Assembly: GCF_014205215.1 (NCBI RefSeq)
Contig: NZ_JACHNC010000001.1
Location: 687,001 to 751,000, forward strand
DNA from: Actinoplanes lobatus
GTDB lineage: Bacteria > Actinomycetota > Actinomycetes > Mycobacteriales > Micromonosporaceae
Direction: 5' to 3'
DNA: 64,000 bases
Shown: positions 31,594 through 40,609 of the stretch, piece by piece
Numbering within the stretch: the stretch's first letter is position 1
Layout of the letters: each line of letters starts with the position of its first letter
The notes under the pieces: model-generated
Databases searched by the model: none
What the model saw: only the letters and a program-made list of their open reading frames with translations
Told to the model about the DNA's origin: nothing
Made by a program: the position numbers and the translations under genes

Positions 31594-33318
31594 CTATCCC
31601 AACCAGGCGTCGTCCATGTCCCGAAGAAGGGTGTCGCCGGAGTCGAGCAGGTCCAGCATGGGGCCGATCCGGGGCAGCTCGTGGGTGACGAAGTACCGGG
31701 CGGCCAGCCGCTTGCCCTGGTAGAAGTCACCCTCCCCGCCCTCGGCGGCGAGCAGCTGCTCCAGCCAGAGCCAGGCGATCACCAGGTGGCCGGCGGCGTC
31801 CAGGTAGGCGGTGGCGTTGACCAGGGCGCTCGACGGGTCGCCGGTCGCCCAGAGCTTGGCGGTCGTCGCGGCCAGCCGGTCGGCGGCGCTCAGCACCGGG
31901 CCGCCCAGCTCGGCGGGCGCCTTCGAGGCGGTGGCCCGGATCCGGTCGAGCAGCAGGCCCAGACCAGCCCCGCCCCGCATGGTCACCTTGCGGCCGAGCA
32001 GGTCGAGGGCCTGGATGCCGTCGGTGCCCTCATGGATCGAGTTGAGGCGGTTGTCCCGGTAGAACTGCTCGACCGGGTACTCCCGGGTGTAGCCGTAGCC
32101 GCCGTGGACCTGGATGGCGTGGTCGTCGGCGAGCCGGCACCACTGCGACGGCCAGGCCTTCACGATCGGGGTGAGCGTGTCGAGCAGCAGGTCGTTCTCC
32201 GGCGACGGCTCGTCCAGCAGCTTCGCCGCGTAGAGGACCAGGGCGAGACCGCCCTCGACGTACGACTTGGAGGCCAGCAGCATCCGGCGGACGTCCGGGT
32301 GCTCGACGATCGGCACCGGCGGGGCCAGCGGATCCTTGCCGTTCACCGGGCGGCCCTGGAGACGCTCCCGGGCGTACGCGAGGGCGTGCAGGTATCCGGT
32401 GTAGCCGAGGGCCACCGCGCCGGACCCGACACCGATCCGCGCCTCGTTCATCATGTGGAACATGTACGCCAGGCCGCGGCCCTCCTCGCCGACCAGTTCG
32501 GCGGCCGCGCCCTCGAAGGCGAGCACCGCGTTGGTGGTGCCCCGGTAGCCCATCTTGTGGTTGAGCCCGGCCAGGACGACGCCGTTGCGCTCGCCGGTCT
32601 CCAGGTTCCGCTTCGGGACGATGAACAGCGACAGGCCCTTCACCCCGGCCGGCGCGCCCTCCACCCGGGCCAGCACCAGGTGGATGATGTTCTCGCTCAG
32701 CTCGTGGTCGCCGCCGGAGATCCACATCTTGCCGCCGTCGATCCGGTAGGTGCCGTCGGCCTGCCGGGTGGCCTTCGTCGTCACGTCGCTGAGCGACGAG
32801 CCCGCCTGCGGCTCGGAGAGGCACATGGTGCCGGTGAACCGGCCCTCGATCATCGGCTGCACGTAGCGCCGGATCTGCTCCTCGGTGCCGTGCGTGAGCA
32901 GCAGGTGGGCGTTGCCGGCGGTGAGCATGGCGTAGGCCGAGGTGGCCGTGTTGGCGGCCTGGAACCAGAGGAAGCAGGCCCGCTGCACCACGTGCGGCAG
33001 CTGGAGGCCGCCGTGCTCGGCGTCCATGCCGGCGGCCGGGAGCCCGGACTCGGCGAAGACCCGCAGCGCCCGGCTCACCTCCGGGATGATCGTGACCTTC
33101 TCGCCGTCGAAGGTCGGCTCGGTCAGGTCACCGGCCCGGTTGTGCGGCGCGAAGTCGCGCTCGGCGATCTGCTGGGAGACGTCGAGGAACGCGTCGAACG
33201 TCTCCCGCGAGTGCTCGGCGAACCGCTCGCGGGCGGTCAGCGACTCGGCGCCGAGCCACTCGTACAGCAGGAAGTCGAGGTCTCGCCGGGAGAGGACCTT
33301 GGACACCGCAGCCACCAC
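31594..33318 (-). CDS. Acyl-CoA dehydrogenase (FadE5/DmdC-like)
   Basis: A 574-residue flavoenzyme, longer than classical 380-residue members, matching the subgroup with N- and C-terminal extensions. FTGTMCLSEPQAGSSLSDVTTKA binds FAD and substrate, MWISGGDHELSENI follows, and the catalytic-region segment SIHEGTDGIQALDLLGRKV is present. It oxidises acyl-CoA to enoyl-CoA in fatty acid breakdown. A 29-bp palindrome lies 13 bp upstream of its start and may be its operator. It is downstream of the GGDEF gene in the same direction. Confidence 0.92.
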   Translation of the reverse strand: MVAAVSKVLSRRDLDFLLYEWLGAESLTARERFAEHSRETFDAFLDVSQQIAERDFAPHNRAGDLTEPTFDGEKVTIIPEVSRALRVFAESGLPAAGMDAEHGGLQLPHVVQRACFLWFQAANTATSAYAMLTAGNAHLLLTHGTEEQIRRYVQPMIEGRFTGTMCLSEPQAGSSLSDVTTKATRQADGTYRIDGGKMWISGGDHELSENIIHLVLARVEGAPAGVKGLSLFIVPKRNLETGERNGVVLAGLNHKMGYRGTTNAVLAFEGAAAELVGEEGRGLAYMFHMMNEARIGVGSGAVALGYTGYLHALAYARERLQGRPVNGKDPLAPPVPIVEHPDVRRMLLASKSYVEGGLALVLYAAKLLDEPSPENDLLLDTLTPIVKAWPSQWCRLADDHAIQVHGGYGYTREYPVEQFYRDNRLNSIHEGTDGIQALDLLGRKVTMRGGAGLGLLLDRIRATASKAPAELGGPVLSAADRLAATTAKLWATGDPSSALVNATAYLDAAGHLVIAWLWLEQLLAAEGGEGDFYQGKRLAARYFVTHELPRIGPMLDLLDSGDTLLRDMDDAWLG

Positions 33319-33330
33319 CGTTCATCCGGA

Positions 33331-33359
33331 AACTTCGTGCACCCAGTGTGCACGAAGTT
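33331..33359. promoter_or_regulatory. 29-bp perfect-arm palindrome upstream of the acyl-CoA dehydrogenase
   Basis: AACTTCGTGCAC and GTGCACGAAGTT are perfectly complementary around 5 bp. The site touches the stop codon of the GGDEF gene and lies just before the dehydrogenase start. The 12-bp arms with a short centre look like a TetR-type operator, but a terminator for the GGDEF gene is also possible. There is no T tract. Confidence 0.55.
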
Positions 33360-35146
33360 TAGTCCGGCGCGCGGTGCCGTCCGACCCGGGCCACCGTGCC
33401 GGCCGGGACCCGCCGAGAGTGCTTGATCTCGTACATGGCGTGGTCGGCGGCCCGCAGGGCCTCGTCCGGGTCACCGGCGGCCGGGGCCAGGTGCACCCCG
33501 ACGCTGGCGCCGATCTGGATCTCGTGCCCGTCGATCCGGAACGGCAGCCCGAGAACGTACCGCACGCGGTTGCTCATGGCGTCGACGTCCCCCGGGTCGA
33601 CCACCCCGGGCATCAGCATGACGAACTCGTCGCCACCGACCCGGGACAGCACGTCGCTGGAGCGTACGCACGCGCTGAGCCGGTCCGCCACCTGGCGCAG
33701 CAGCTCGTCGCCGACCTCGTGCCCGTGCGCGTCGTTGACCGGCTTGAACCCGTCCAGGTCGACGAAGAGCACCGCCACCGAGTCGGCACGCAGCGACGTG
33801 TGGAGCTTGTCCTGCATCCGGCGCCGGTTGGGCAGGCCGGTCAGCGGGTCGTGCTGGGCCTCGTGCTCCAGCCGCTCCTGGAAGGCCCGGTTCTCCGAGA
33901 TGTCCCGGGCGTTGATCACCACGCCGCTGAGAGCCGCGTTCTGCATCTGGTTGGAGGCGGTGAAGTCGAACCAGCGGTACTCGCCGTCGGCGGTCCGCAC
34001 CCGGCACTGCAGGCGCAGCACGCCGGACAGGTCGGCCAGCAGGGTGGTCAGCCCCTCACGCATCTGCTGCTGGTCCTCGGGGTGCACCACCTCGAAGACG
34101 CTGTGCCCGGTCCGCGAGCCGGCCGCGAAGCCGAGCACCGACGTGGTGCTGGGGCTGCTGAAGACGATCCGGCCGGTTCCGTCCAGGACCGACACCAGGT
34201 CCGGGGCGTGCTGGAAGAGCGCCTGGAACCGCTCGTCGGCGCGGCGCCGCTGGATCTGCGTCCGGTAGCCGAGGAGGGTGATTCCCACCACACCGATCGC
34301 CAGCATCGCGAGCAGCGTGAGGTTGAGGGTCTGGCTGCGGCTGTAGACGGCGCCGTCGAAGGAGGCCTGGGTCTGCGTCCGCACATAGGACCAGTCGCTG
34401 GCCAGGCCGCCGACCACCACCGCGATCATGTCCCGGCCGTTCTCGGTGTACTCGACGAACTGGGCCTTTTCGTGGTCCAGCCGTGCTTTGATTTCCGGGT
34501 GTACGACCTCACCGACGAGCGTGTCGTCGCTGGCCGCCCCGACCCGGCCGGCCTTGTCGACGATCATCGTCTTGTGGGCCGTGCTGCGCAGCTCGCGGAT
34601 GTAGTTGTGCAGCGGGGTCTGCGCCACCTCGTTGAGACCGATCAGGTAGCCGACCGGGCCACCGCCCACCAGGACCGGGATGCCCACCGCGGCCACGTAG
34701 GTGTCCCCGGCGTTCATCACACCGGAGAACCCGTACTTCTCGGCCTTGATCTGCTCCCACAGCGGTTTCCAGGCGGCGTCGTTCTGCGCCGGGAGGCCGC
34801 TGGCCCGGCTCACGGTCAGGAAGTTCCCGTCGAGATCCGTGGTGATCATCCCGTACTGGAAGGTGGTGCTCTTCTTGGCGGCCACAGCGAGAGAGGTGCG
34901 GTCCTTGGCGTCGTCGGCGGCCAGCCGGACGGCGATCTGGCCGAGGAGGAGCGTGAGCTCCCTCACCGAGTTCTTCTGGAGCTGACCCGTAAGGGTGCCG
35001 TTGTTGGTGCCGAGCGCGGTGGTGTCGTTCTGGTGCACCGTCTCGACCGCCTTGACGGTCGAACGGTTGACCAGAATGCCGACGACACCGGCACCGGCCA
35101 GCAGTAGCACGCTGACCAGCACCGCGATCCAGTTGCGCAGCCGCAT
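33359..35146 (-). CDS. Diguanylate cyclase with extracellular sensor, PAS and GGDEF domains
   Basis: A 595-residue membrane sensor: first membrane segment 7-27, Cache-like outer domain (about 30-280), second membrane segment (about 288-310), PAS domain (about 325-440, ERFQALFQHAPDLVSVLDGTG) and GGDEF domain (about 445-595). The active motif GGDEF at 504-508 is intact, and RSSD five residues before it forms an inhibitory I-site. It should make cyclic-di-GMP in response to an outside ligand, with product feedback. No EAL domain is present. It is divergent from the membrane hydrolase gene. Confidence 0.92.
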   Translation of the reverse strand: MRLRNWIAVLVSVLLLAGAGVVGILVNRSTVKAVETVHQNDTTALGTNNGTLTGQLQKNSVRELTLLLGQIAVRLAADDAKDRTSLAVAAKKSTTFQYGMITTDLDGNFLTVSRASGLPAQNDAAWKPLWEQIKAEKYGFSGVMNAGDTYVAAVGIPVLVGGGPVGYLIGLNEVAQTPLHNYIRELRSTAHKTMIVDKAGRVGAASDDTLVGEVVHPEIKARLDHEKAQFVEYTENGRDMIAVVVGGLASDWSYVRTQTQASFDGAVYSRSQTLNLTLLAMLAIGVVGITLLGYRTQIQRRRADERFQALFQHAPDLVSVLDGTGRIVFSSPSTTSVLGFAAGSRTGHSVFEVVHPEDQQQMREGLTTLLADLSGVLRLQCRVRTADGEYRWFDFTASNQMQNAALSGVVINARDISENRAFQERLEHEAQHDPLTGLPNRRRMQDKLHTSLRADSVAVLFVDLDGFKPVNDAHGHEVGDELLRQVADRLSACVRSSDVLSRVGGDEFVMLMPGVVDPGDVDAMSNRVRYVLGLPFRIDGHEIQIGASVGVHLAPAAGDPDEALRAADHAMYEIKHSRRVPAGTVARVGRHRAPD

Positions 35147-35331
35147 GGCGTTCCCTCCTCGCCGCTTGTCATCGGCAGCCGGCAGCCTGGCTGAACGAAC
35201 CCGGGCGGCCGGAATTCAGGGGGAAATGGGGCGGCGCTCAGTGGCATAGACCCCCGATGATGGAGAGGAACGTGCCGGGTTGCTTCCGTCACCCCGGGCA
35301 CGAGGCCGGCCGCGACGAAACGGAGCACCGG

Positions 35332-37074
35332 ATGCGCAGACAGGTGGTGGCGTCGCCGACAGGCTGGCTGGCGCCGTTCCGTGGCCGGGTTCCCATCCCG
35401 CGCCCCTCACTCGGGCAGGCCCCTCCACACACCACCGATCCATCGCTCACCCCCGCCCGGCGGCGCATCGTGCGCTCCGGCCTCAGCCTCACCGGCGCCG
35501 CCTTCGCGGCCGTCTTCTACTGCCTCTCCTTCACCCCGTCCCTGCTGCCCCGGGCCTGGTCCCTCCAGGGCGTGGTGGCCGGGATCACCGCCGCCATGGG
35601 GTACGCGGTGGGCGCCGCCCTGGGAGCGCTGTTCCGCCGCGGGTGGCGGCAGCCCACCGCCCGGACCGTCCGGATCGCCTGGAGCATCCTGTTCGCCGTG
35701 GTGCCGCTGCTCGTCGTGGTCTTCCTCTGGCTGGGCACCCGCTGGCAACGTGACCTGCGGATCCGCCTGGGCATGCCGCCGGCCGAGGAGCACGACATAG
35801 TCCGCACCGTCGGGGTGAGCCTGCTCACCTTCGGCCTGCTGCTGCTGATCGCCCGGCTGCTCCGGCTGTCCACGCACGGATGCGCCTGGCTCTTCCGGCA
35901 GTTCGTCCCGGCCCCGGCCGCCTGGTGCGCCGGCTCGGTGGTGGTGGCCCTGCTCGCGTACGGCGCCGTGGACAGCCTGCTGATCACCCAGATGTTCTCG
36001 ATGGCCGACCGGTCGGCCGCCGTGGTCAACAGCGGCACCGGCGACGGCGTGCGGGTTCCGGAGTCATCGCTGCGCTCCGGCGGGCCGCGGTCACTGGTCT
36101 CCTGGGACTCGCTGGGCCGGCAGGGGCGGGCGTTCGTGGCCGGCGTCCCGACCGGCGAGCAGCTGACCGCCTTCGCCGGGCGGCCCGCCCTGGAGCCGAT
36201 CCGCCTCTACGCCGGCCTCAGTTCGGCGTACACCGTCGAGGAGCGGGCCGACCTGGTGGTCCGGGAGATGGACCGGACCGGGGCCTTCGACCGGGCGGTG
36301 GTGGCGATCATCACACCGACCGGGACCGGCTGGGTGGACAGCAAGGTGCCCCGCTCCCTGGAGTACATGTACGCCGGCGACACCGCGCTGGTGTCCATGC
36401 AGTACTCGTACCTGCCGAGCTTCTTCGCCTTCCTGGGCGACCGGTCCGAGGTGGTGGACGCGGCCGACGCCCTGATCGGCGCGGTCCGCGAGCGGTGGGC
36501 GGCCATGCCGGTGGGCGAGCGGCCCCGCCTGTTGCTGTTCGGCGAGAGCCTCGGGACGTACGGGATGGAGAAGACCTTCGGCACCCCGCAAGGTCTGGTC
36601 GACGGGGCCGACGGCGCGCTGCTGCTCGGGCCGACCTTCGCGAACCCGGCGCACCGGGCGCTCACCGAGGGCCGCGCCGAGGGCAGCTCGGTCTGGGACC
36701 CGGACTACCCGGGCCTGGCCGTCGAGTTCGCCGACGACGCGGCCGAGCTGCGCACCCTGACCGGCGCCCGGCCGAAGGTGGTCTACCTCCAGAACGCGAC
36801 CGATCCGGTGGTCTGGTGGAGCTGGGACCTGCTCTGGAAGCAGCCGGAGTGGCTGAGCGGGCGGCGGGCCCCCGACGTCACTCCCGACATGCACTGGTAC
36901 CCGGGAATCACCTTCTGGCAGATCAGCTGCGACATGGTCTTCTCCAACAAGGTGCCGACCGGGCACGGCCACGTCTACAAGTCGGCGACGGTGGACGGAT
37001 GGGCCACTATCGCTCCACCGCCGGGCTGGACGACGGCGGACAGTCTTCGTCTACGGGCGCTGCTGGACGACTGA
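35332..37074 (+). CDS. Membrane alpha/beta-hydrolase family protein (DUF2319/Abhydrolase_9 type)
   Basis: A 580-residue protein with four N-terminal membrane segments (about 45-70, 78-100, 118-140, 160-182) and a C-terminal alpha/beta-hydrolase domain. LLLFGESLGTYGMEKTFG holds the nucleophile in G-E-S-L-G, and YLQNATDPVVWWSWDLLWKQPEW holds an acid candidate. The family is widespread in actinobacteria and mycobacteria; the substrate is unknown. ATG 35332 (GGAG 9 bp upstream) is preferred to ATG 35257, whose extra 25 residues look non-coding. Its 3' end overlaps a small antisense gene by 68 bp. Confidence 0.85.
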   Translation: MRRQVVASPTGWLAPFRGRVPIPRPSLGQAPPHTTDPSLTPARRRIVRSGLSLTGAAFAAVFYCLSFTPSLLPRAWSLQGVVAGITAAMGYAVGAALGALFRRGWRQPTARTVRIAWSILFAVVPLLVVVFLWLGTRWQRDLRIRLGMPPAEEHDIVRTVGVSLLTFGLLLLIARLLRLSTHGCAWLFRQFVPAPAAWCAGSVVVALLAYGAVDSLLITQMFSMADRSAAVVNSGTGDGVRVPESSLRSGGPRSLVSWDSLGRQGRAFVAGVPTGEQLTAFAGRPALEPIRLYAGLSSAYTVEERADLVVREMDRTGAFDRAVVAIITPTGTGWVDSKVPRSLEYMYAGDTALVSMQYSYLPSFFAFLGDRSEVVDAADALIGAVRERWAAMPVGERPRLLLFGESLGTYGMEKTFGTPQGLVDGADGALLLGPTFANPAHRALTEGRAEGSSVWDPDYPGLAVEFADDAAELRTLTGARPKVVYLQNATDPVVWWSWDLLWKQPEWLSGRRAPDVTPDMHWYPGITFWQISCDMVFSNKVPTGHGHVYKSATVDGWATIAPPPGWTTADSLRLRALLDD

Positions 37075-37237
37075 GACCGGGCCGGTCGCCGAAACGGGAG
37101 TCCACCACGGCGGGCCGGTCGGGAACCGCACCGGCGTAGGCCCGGACCGCCAGGCCGGCCAGGAAGGCGACCACCGACATGACCGCCACACCGGCCACGG
37201 CGCCCCGCCGGAAATTCGATCGGAACCGGCCATCCAT
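37007..37237 (-). CDS. Small single-pass membrane protein, overlapping the hydrolase 3' end
   Basis: A 76-residue protein with one membrane segment (AVAGVAVMSVVAFLAGLAVRAYAG, about 13-36) and an acidic/Pro-rich tail. A nearly ideal ribosome site, AGGAGGT, lies 6 bp before ATG 37237, which is why I believe it is real. Its coding region overlaps the end of the convergent hydrolase gene by 68 bp. It diverges from another small membrane protein at 37384. Function unknown. Confidence 0.6.
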   Translation of the reverse strand: MDGRFRSNFRRGAVAGVAVMSVVAFLAGLAVRAYAGAVPDRPAVVDSRFGDRPGLSRPAAPVDEDCPPSSSPAVER

Positions 37238-37383
37238 CAGCGCACCTCCTGACGAAACCTCCCTCAATCGTGAATGCCGGACACATGGCTTCATACCCGG
37301 TTGTTCGGGCGACCCGGTACGGGTGACACCCGAAGGAGACCTCGCACCGTTGGTAACGACGAGGGCGCTGGAGGGAGACATCG

Positions 37384-37575
37384 ATGGCCGAACCACCGAA
37401 CGGGTTCCGGCGGATGCCCGGACAGCGGCCGCGCCCGGTGGCCCAGGGCATCGCCGCCATGGTCGCCGCGGTCGCGGTGCTGGGCGGCGGGCTGCTCGCG
37501 AACCGTCTGCTGTCCGGTGAGGACGACCAGCCGCCACCCGCGCCGTCCCCGAGTCCATCGAAATCCGCCGCTTGA
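37384..37575 (+). CDS. Small single-pass membrane protein with Pro/Ser tail
   Basis: A 63-residue protein: basic N-terminus, membrane segment GIAAMVAAVAVLGGGLLANRLL (about 22-43), then GEDDQPPPAPSPSPSKSAA. GGAGGGAG stands 6 bp before ATG 37384. It is divergent from the other small membrane gene at 37237 and is followed 19 bp later by the BNR-repeat protein gene. Function unknown. Confidence 0.65.
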   Translation: MAEPPNGFRRMPGQRPRPVAQGIAAMVAAVAVLGGGLLANRLLSGEDDQPPPAPSPSPSKSAA

Positions 37576-37594
37576 CCCGGTAGGTTCGGCGGAC

Positions 37595-38635
37595 ATGACG
37601 CCGCATCGAAAACTGTCCATAGCAGCGCTCGCTCTCGTCATGCTCGGCGGTTTCGGATTCACCCCGGACCGCGGGCCCTCCTGGCAGCTCACCGACACCG
37701 GGGTCACCGCCCGGTTCCGTGGTCTGGCCCCGGTCAGCGGGAAGGTCGCGTGGGCGGCCGGCTCCGCCGGAACCGTGCTGCGCACCGTCGACGGCGGCCG
37801 TACCTGGGCCTCGGTCGGGCCGCCCGAGGCCGCCGCGCTCCAGTTCCGCGACATCGAGGCGGCCGACGCCCGGCACGCGGTCGCCCTCACCATCGGCAAC
37901 GGCGCGGACTCCCGGATCTACGCGACCTCGGACGCCGGCGTCACCTGGACCGAGACGTTCCGCAACGACGATCCGGCCGCCTTCTACGACTGCATGACCT
38001 TCCTGGACCGGCGGCACGGCCTGGCCCTGTCCGACCCGGTCGGCGGGAGGTTCCGGATCCTGGCCACCTCCGACGGCGGCCGTACCTGGCAGGTCCGTCC
38101 CACCGACGGCATGCCGGACGCGCTGCCCGGCGAGTTCGCCTTCGCGGCCAGCGGCACCTGCCTGGTCTCGGCCGGCGGGCACGCCTGGTTCGCCACCGGC
38201 GGCGACGCCACCGCCCGGGTGTTCGCCTCCCGCGACGGCGGCCGGAGCTGGACGGTCAGCGACTCACCGGTGCCCAGCGGCCCGAGCGCCGGGATCTACT
38301 CGCTGGCGTTCCGGGACCCGTGGCACGGCCTCGCGGTCGGCGGCGACTACGCGGCGCCCACGGCGGCGCCGGACGGCTCGGCGGTCACCCGGGACGGCGG
38401 CCGGCGCTGGACCGTCTCCCGCACGGTGCCCGGCGAGTACCGGTCCGGGGTGGCCTGGACGGGCCGGGGCCGGACCGCGCTGGCCGTCGGGCCGACCGGC
38501 AGCGAGATCTCCTACGACGGCGGGGTCACCTGGCGACGGTTCGACACCGGCAGCTTCGACGCGGTGGTCTGCGCCCCGGACGGCTCCTGCTGGGCCTCCG
38601 GAGAGAAGGGGCGGGTGGCGAGGCTCAGCCGTTGA
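37595..38635 (+). CDS. Exported BNR/photosystem-II-stability-factor-like beta-propeller protein
   Basis: A 346-residue protein with a signal peptide (about 1-25) followed by repeated sialidase-like Asp-box units: TVDGGRTWASVG, TSDAGVTWTE, TSDGGRTWQV, SRDGGRSWTV, TRDGGRRWTV and SYDGGVTWRRF. Each carries S/T-x-D-x-G-x-T/S-W and caps a propeller blade. Such YCF48/BNR-like proteins are secreted and of unknown use in non-photosynthetic bacteria. No sialidase catalytic residues are recognised. Its end overlaps that of the convergent response regulator gene by 11 bp. Confidence 0.85.
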   Translation: MTPHRKLSIAALALVMLGGFGFTPDRGPSWQLTDTGVTARFRGLAPVSGKVAWAAGSAGTVLRTVDGGRTWASVGPPEAAALQFRDIEAADARHAVALTIGNGADSRIYATSDAGVTWTETFRNDDPAAFYDCMTFLDRRHGLALSDPVGGRFRILATSDGGRTWQVRPTDGMPDALPGEFAFAASGTCLVSAGGHAWFATGGDATARVFASRDGGRSWTVSDSPVPSGPSAGIYSLAFRDPWHGLAVGGDYAAPTAAPDGSAVTRDGGRRWTVSRTVPGEYRSGVAWTGRGRTALAVGPTGSEISYDGGVTWRRFDTGSFDAVVCAPDGSCWASGEKGRVARLSR

Positions 38636-39263
38636 GATAGGCCAGGACGGCGAGCACCCGGCGGTGGTCGTCGTCCGACGGCGGCAGTCCCAGCTTCGTG
38701 AAGATGCTGTTGATGTGCTTGCTGACCGCCTTGTCGCCGATGAAGAGCTTGGCGGCGATCGCCCCGTTGGAACGCCCCTCGGCCATCAGCCCGAGCACCT
38801 CCCGCTCGCGGACGGTCAGGGCGGCCAGCGGCGGCTGGTGCCGGGCCAGGAGCTGGCCGACCACCTCGGGGTCCATCACGGTGCCGCCGGACGCCACCCG
38901 GCGCACCCCGTCGATGAACTGGGCCACGTTCGCCACCCGGTCCTTGAGCAGGTAGCCGACCCCGCCCCGCCGGTCGGTGAGCAGTTCCCGGGCGTAGAGC
39001 GGCTCGACGTGCTGGGAGAGGACGAGCACCGGCAGGCCGGGGACCGTGGTCCGGGCCGCGATGGCCGCCTGGAGGCCCTCGTCGGTGAAGGTCGGTGGCA
39101 GCCGGACGTCGATGACGGCCACGTCCGGCCGGTGCTCGACGAGGGCGGGCAGCAGGGACGGCCCGTCCTCGACGGCGGCCACCACCTCGAAGTCGTACGC
39201 CCGCAGAAGCCGGGTCAGACCGTCCCGGAGGAGGGCGAGGTCCTCGGCGATGACAACGCGCAC
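38625..39263 (-). CDS. NarL/LuxR-type response regulator
   Basis: A 212-residue protein. The receiver domain (1-120) has acidic pair EDL near residue 7, phosphoacceptor Asp52 in VAVIDVRLP and Lys in LLKDRV. The LuxR-type HTH (about 145-205) reads LTVREREVLGLMAEGRSNGAIA. GTG 39263 has GGAG 5 bp upstream. It overlaps the 3' end of the histidine kinase gene by 49 bp, so the two form one coupled two-component pair. Targets are unknown. Confidence 0.93.
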   Translation of the reverse strand: MRVVIAEDLALLRDGLTRLLRAYDFEVVAAVEDGPSLLPALVEHRPDVAVIDVRLPPTFTDEGLQAAIAARTTVPGLPVLVLSQHVEPLYARELLTDRRGGVGYLLKDRVANVAQFIDGVRRVASGGTVMDPEVVGQLLARHQPPLAALTVREREVLGLMAEGRSNGAIAAKLFIGDKAVSKHINSIFTKLGLPPSDDDHRRVLAVLAYLNG

Positions 39264-40501
39264 GGCAGCTCCATGGTCACGACGGTCGGTCCGCCCAGCG
39301 GGCTGGACAGGCTCATCGTGCCATCGAAGGCGGCGAGTCTGCGTTCGATCCCCCGCAGCCCGGTTCCGCGGTCCGGGTCGGCCCCGCCCCGCCCGTCGTC
39401 GCTGACCCGCAGGAGCAGCAGGTCCCCGGTATGCCAGAGTTCCACGGCCGCGTTGCCGGCGCCGGAGTGCCGGGTCGCGTTGGCCAGCGCCTCGGCGACC
39501 GCGAAGTAGGCGGCCGACTCGACCGGCGTGTCCAGCCGGCCGGGCAGCGCCGCGGTGACCGTGGCCGGGATCGGCAGGGCCATGGCCAGCGCCCGCACCG
39601 CACCCTCCAGGCCGCGCTCGGCGAGCACCGGCGGATGGATGCCGCGGACCAGGTGGCGCAGCTCGTGCAGGGCGGTCGTGCTGTTCTCCCGGGCCTCGGC
39701 GAGCAGTTTGCGGGCGGTGGCCGGGTCGGCGTCGATGATCTCCTCGGCGAGCCCGATGGTCATGCCCAGCGACACCAGCCGGGCCTGGGCCCCGTCGTGC
39801 AGGTCCCGTTCGATCCGGCGCAGTTCGGCGGCCTGCGCGTCGACCGTGTCGGCCCGGGTGACGGTGAGCTGGCTGACCCGCAGGCGCAGTTCGGCGGCGC
39901 GGGTCGGGGCCAGGAAGAGCCGGGCCGTGTACGCCTCCGCCTGCCGCAGGTGGGGCGCCGCCGCCACGCCGATGGCCAGGATCGCCGCGCCCTGCGGCAG
40001 GGACAGGAAGCCCTCGCCGATGGTGTCGATCGGCCAGATCACGCCGTAGCCGTAGCCGTCCACCCCGAGCGACACCCAGAGCGGGATGAGCAGGATGCCC
40101 TCCGCCCCGTAGGCGACGATGCCCAGGGACACCAGCGCGAGGGCCAGCCCGGCGATCGCACCGGGCAGCAGCCACGCCGCGTCCCGCCAGGTGGCCGGGT
40201 CGGTGACCAGCCACCGGTAGTGCCGGATGCCGCCCGGCACCGCCCGCTCCGGGCGCGGCCGGTACGGGCGGGCGATCGCCACCCGGTAGCCGGCCGCCAG
40301 GCGCCGGGCCAGGTCGGCACGCGCCCGGATCAGCATGGTCACCAGCGGCAGCAGCACCAGCCCGAGCCCGAGCACCGGGGTCAGCGCGAGCGACACCACG
40401 AAGAGCACGAGGAGCGGGATGTTGACGATGGCCAGGGGGACGGCCAGCGCCGCGCCCGCTACGGCGTGCAGGCCGTCGCGGATCCAGTCACGCGAGTCCA
40501 T
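39215..40501 (-). CDS. Sensor histidine kinase (HisKA_3, NarL-partner type)
   Basis: A 428-residue kinase with an N-terminal membrane domain: two segments at about 15-58, two more at about 105-165. The dimerisation box ELRRIERDLHDGAQARLVSLG holds the phosphorylated His. The ATPase domain has N-box AVAEALANATRHSGA and G-box DDGRGGADPDRGTGLRGIERRL. It is cognate to the overlapping response regulator. There is no large extracellular sensor, so it may sense a membrane or envelope cue. Confidence 0.93.
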   Translation of the reverse strand: MDSRDWIRDGLHAVAGAALAVPLAIVNIPLLVLFVVSLALTPVLGLGLVLLPLVTMLIRARADLARRLAAGYRVAIARPYRPRPERAVPGGIRHYRWLVTDPATWRDAAWLLPGAIAGLALALVSLGIVAYGAEGILLIPLWVSLGVDGYGYGVIWPIDTIGEGFLSLPQGAAILAIGVAAAPHLRQAEAYTARLFLAPTRAAELRLRVSQLTVTRADTVDAQAAELRRIERDLHDGAQARLVSLGMTIGLAEEIIDADPATARKLLAEARENSTTALHELRHLVRGIHPPVLAERGLEGAVRALAMALPIPATVTAALPGRLDTPVESAAYFAVAEALANATRHSGAGNAAVELWHTGDLLLLRVSDDGRGGADPDRGTGLRGIERRLAAFDGTMSLSSPLGGPTVVTMELPCALSSPRTSPSSGTV

Positions 40502-40609
40502 GCCCCCATCCTGGCCGTCCGCCGCCAGGATGTCGGTAGTGCCAGCCCTACCGGGCCACTGGGGGCTGACACTCCTGACCCGGTGGTGCCACGTTGGTTA
40601 TCTGTATGC

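Noticed and set aside
30586..33426. A 946-codon plus-strand frame opposite LigD and the acyl-CoA dehydrogenase
   Set aside because: It mirrors two clear enzymes on the other strand and has no ribosome site or motif.
35257..35331. Upstream in-frame start for the membrane hydrolase
   Set aside because: The extra 25 residues are not protein-like and the ATG at 35332 has a better-spaced GGAG site.
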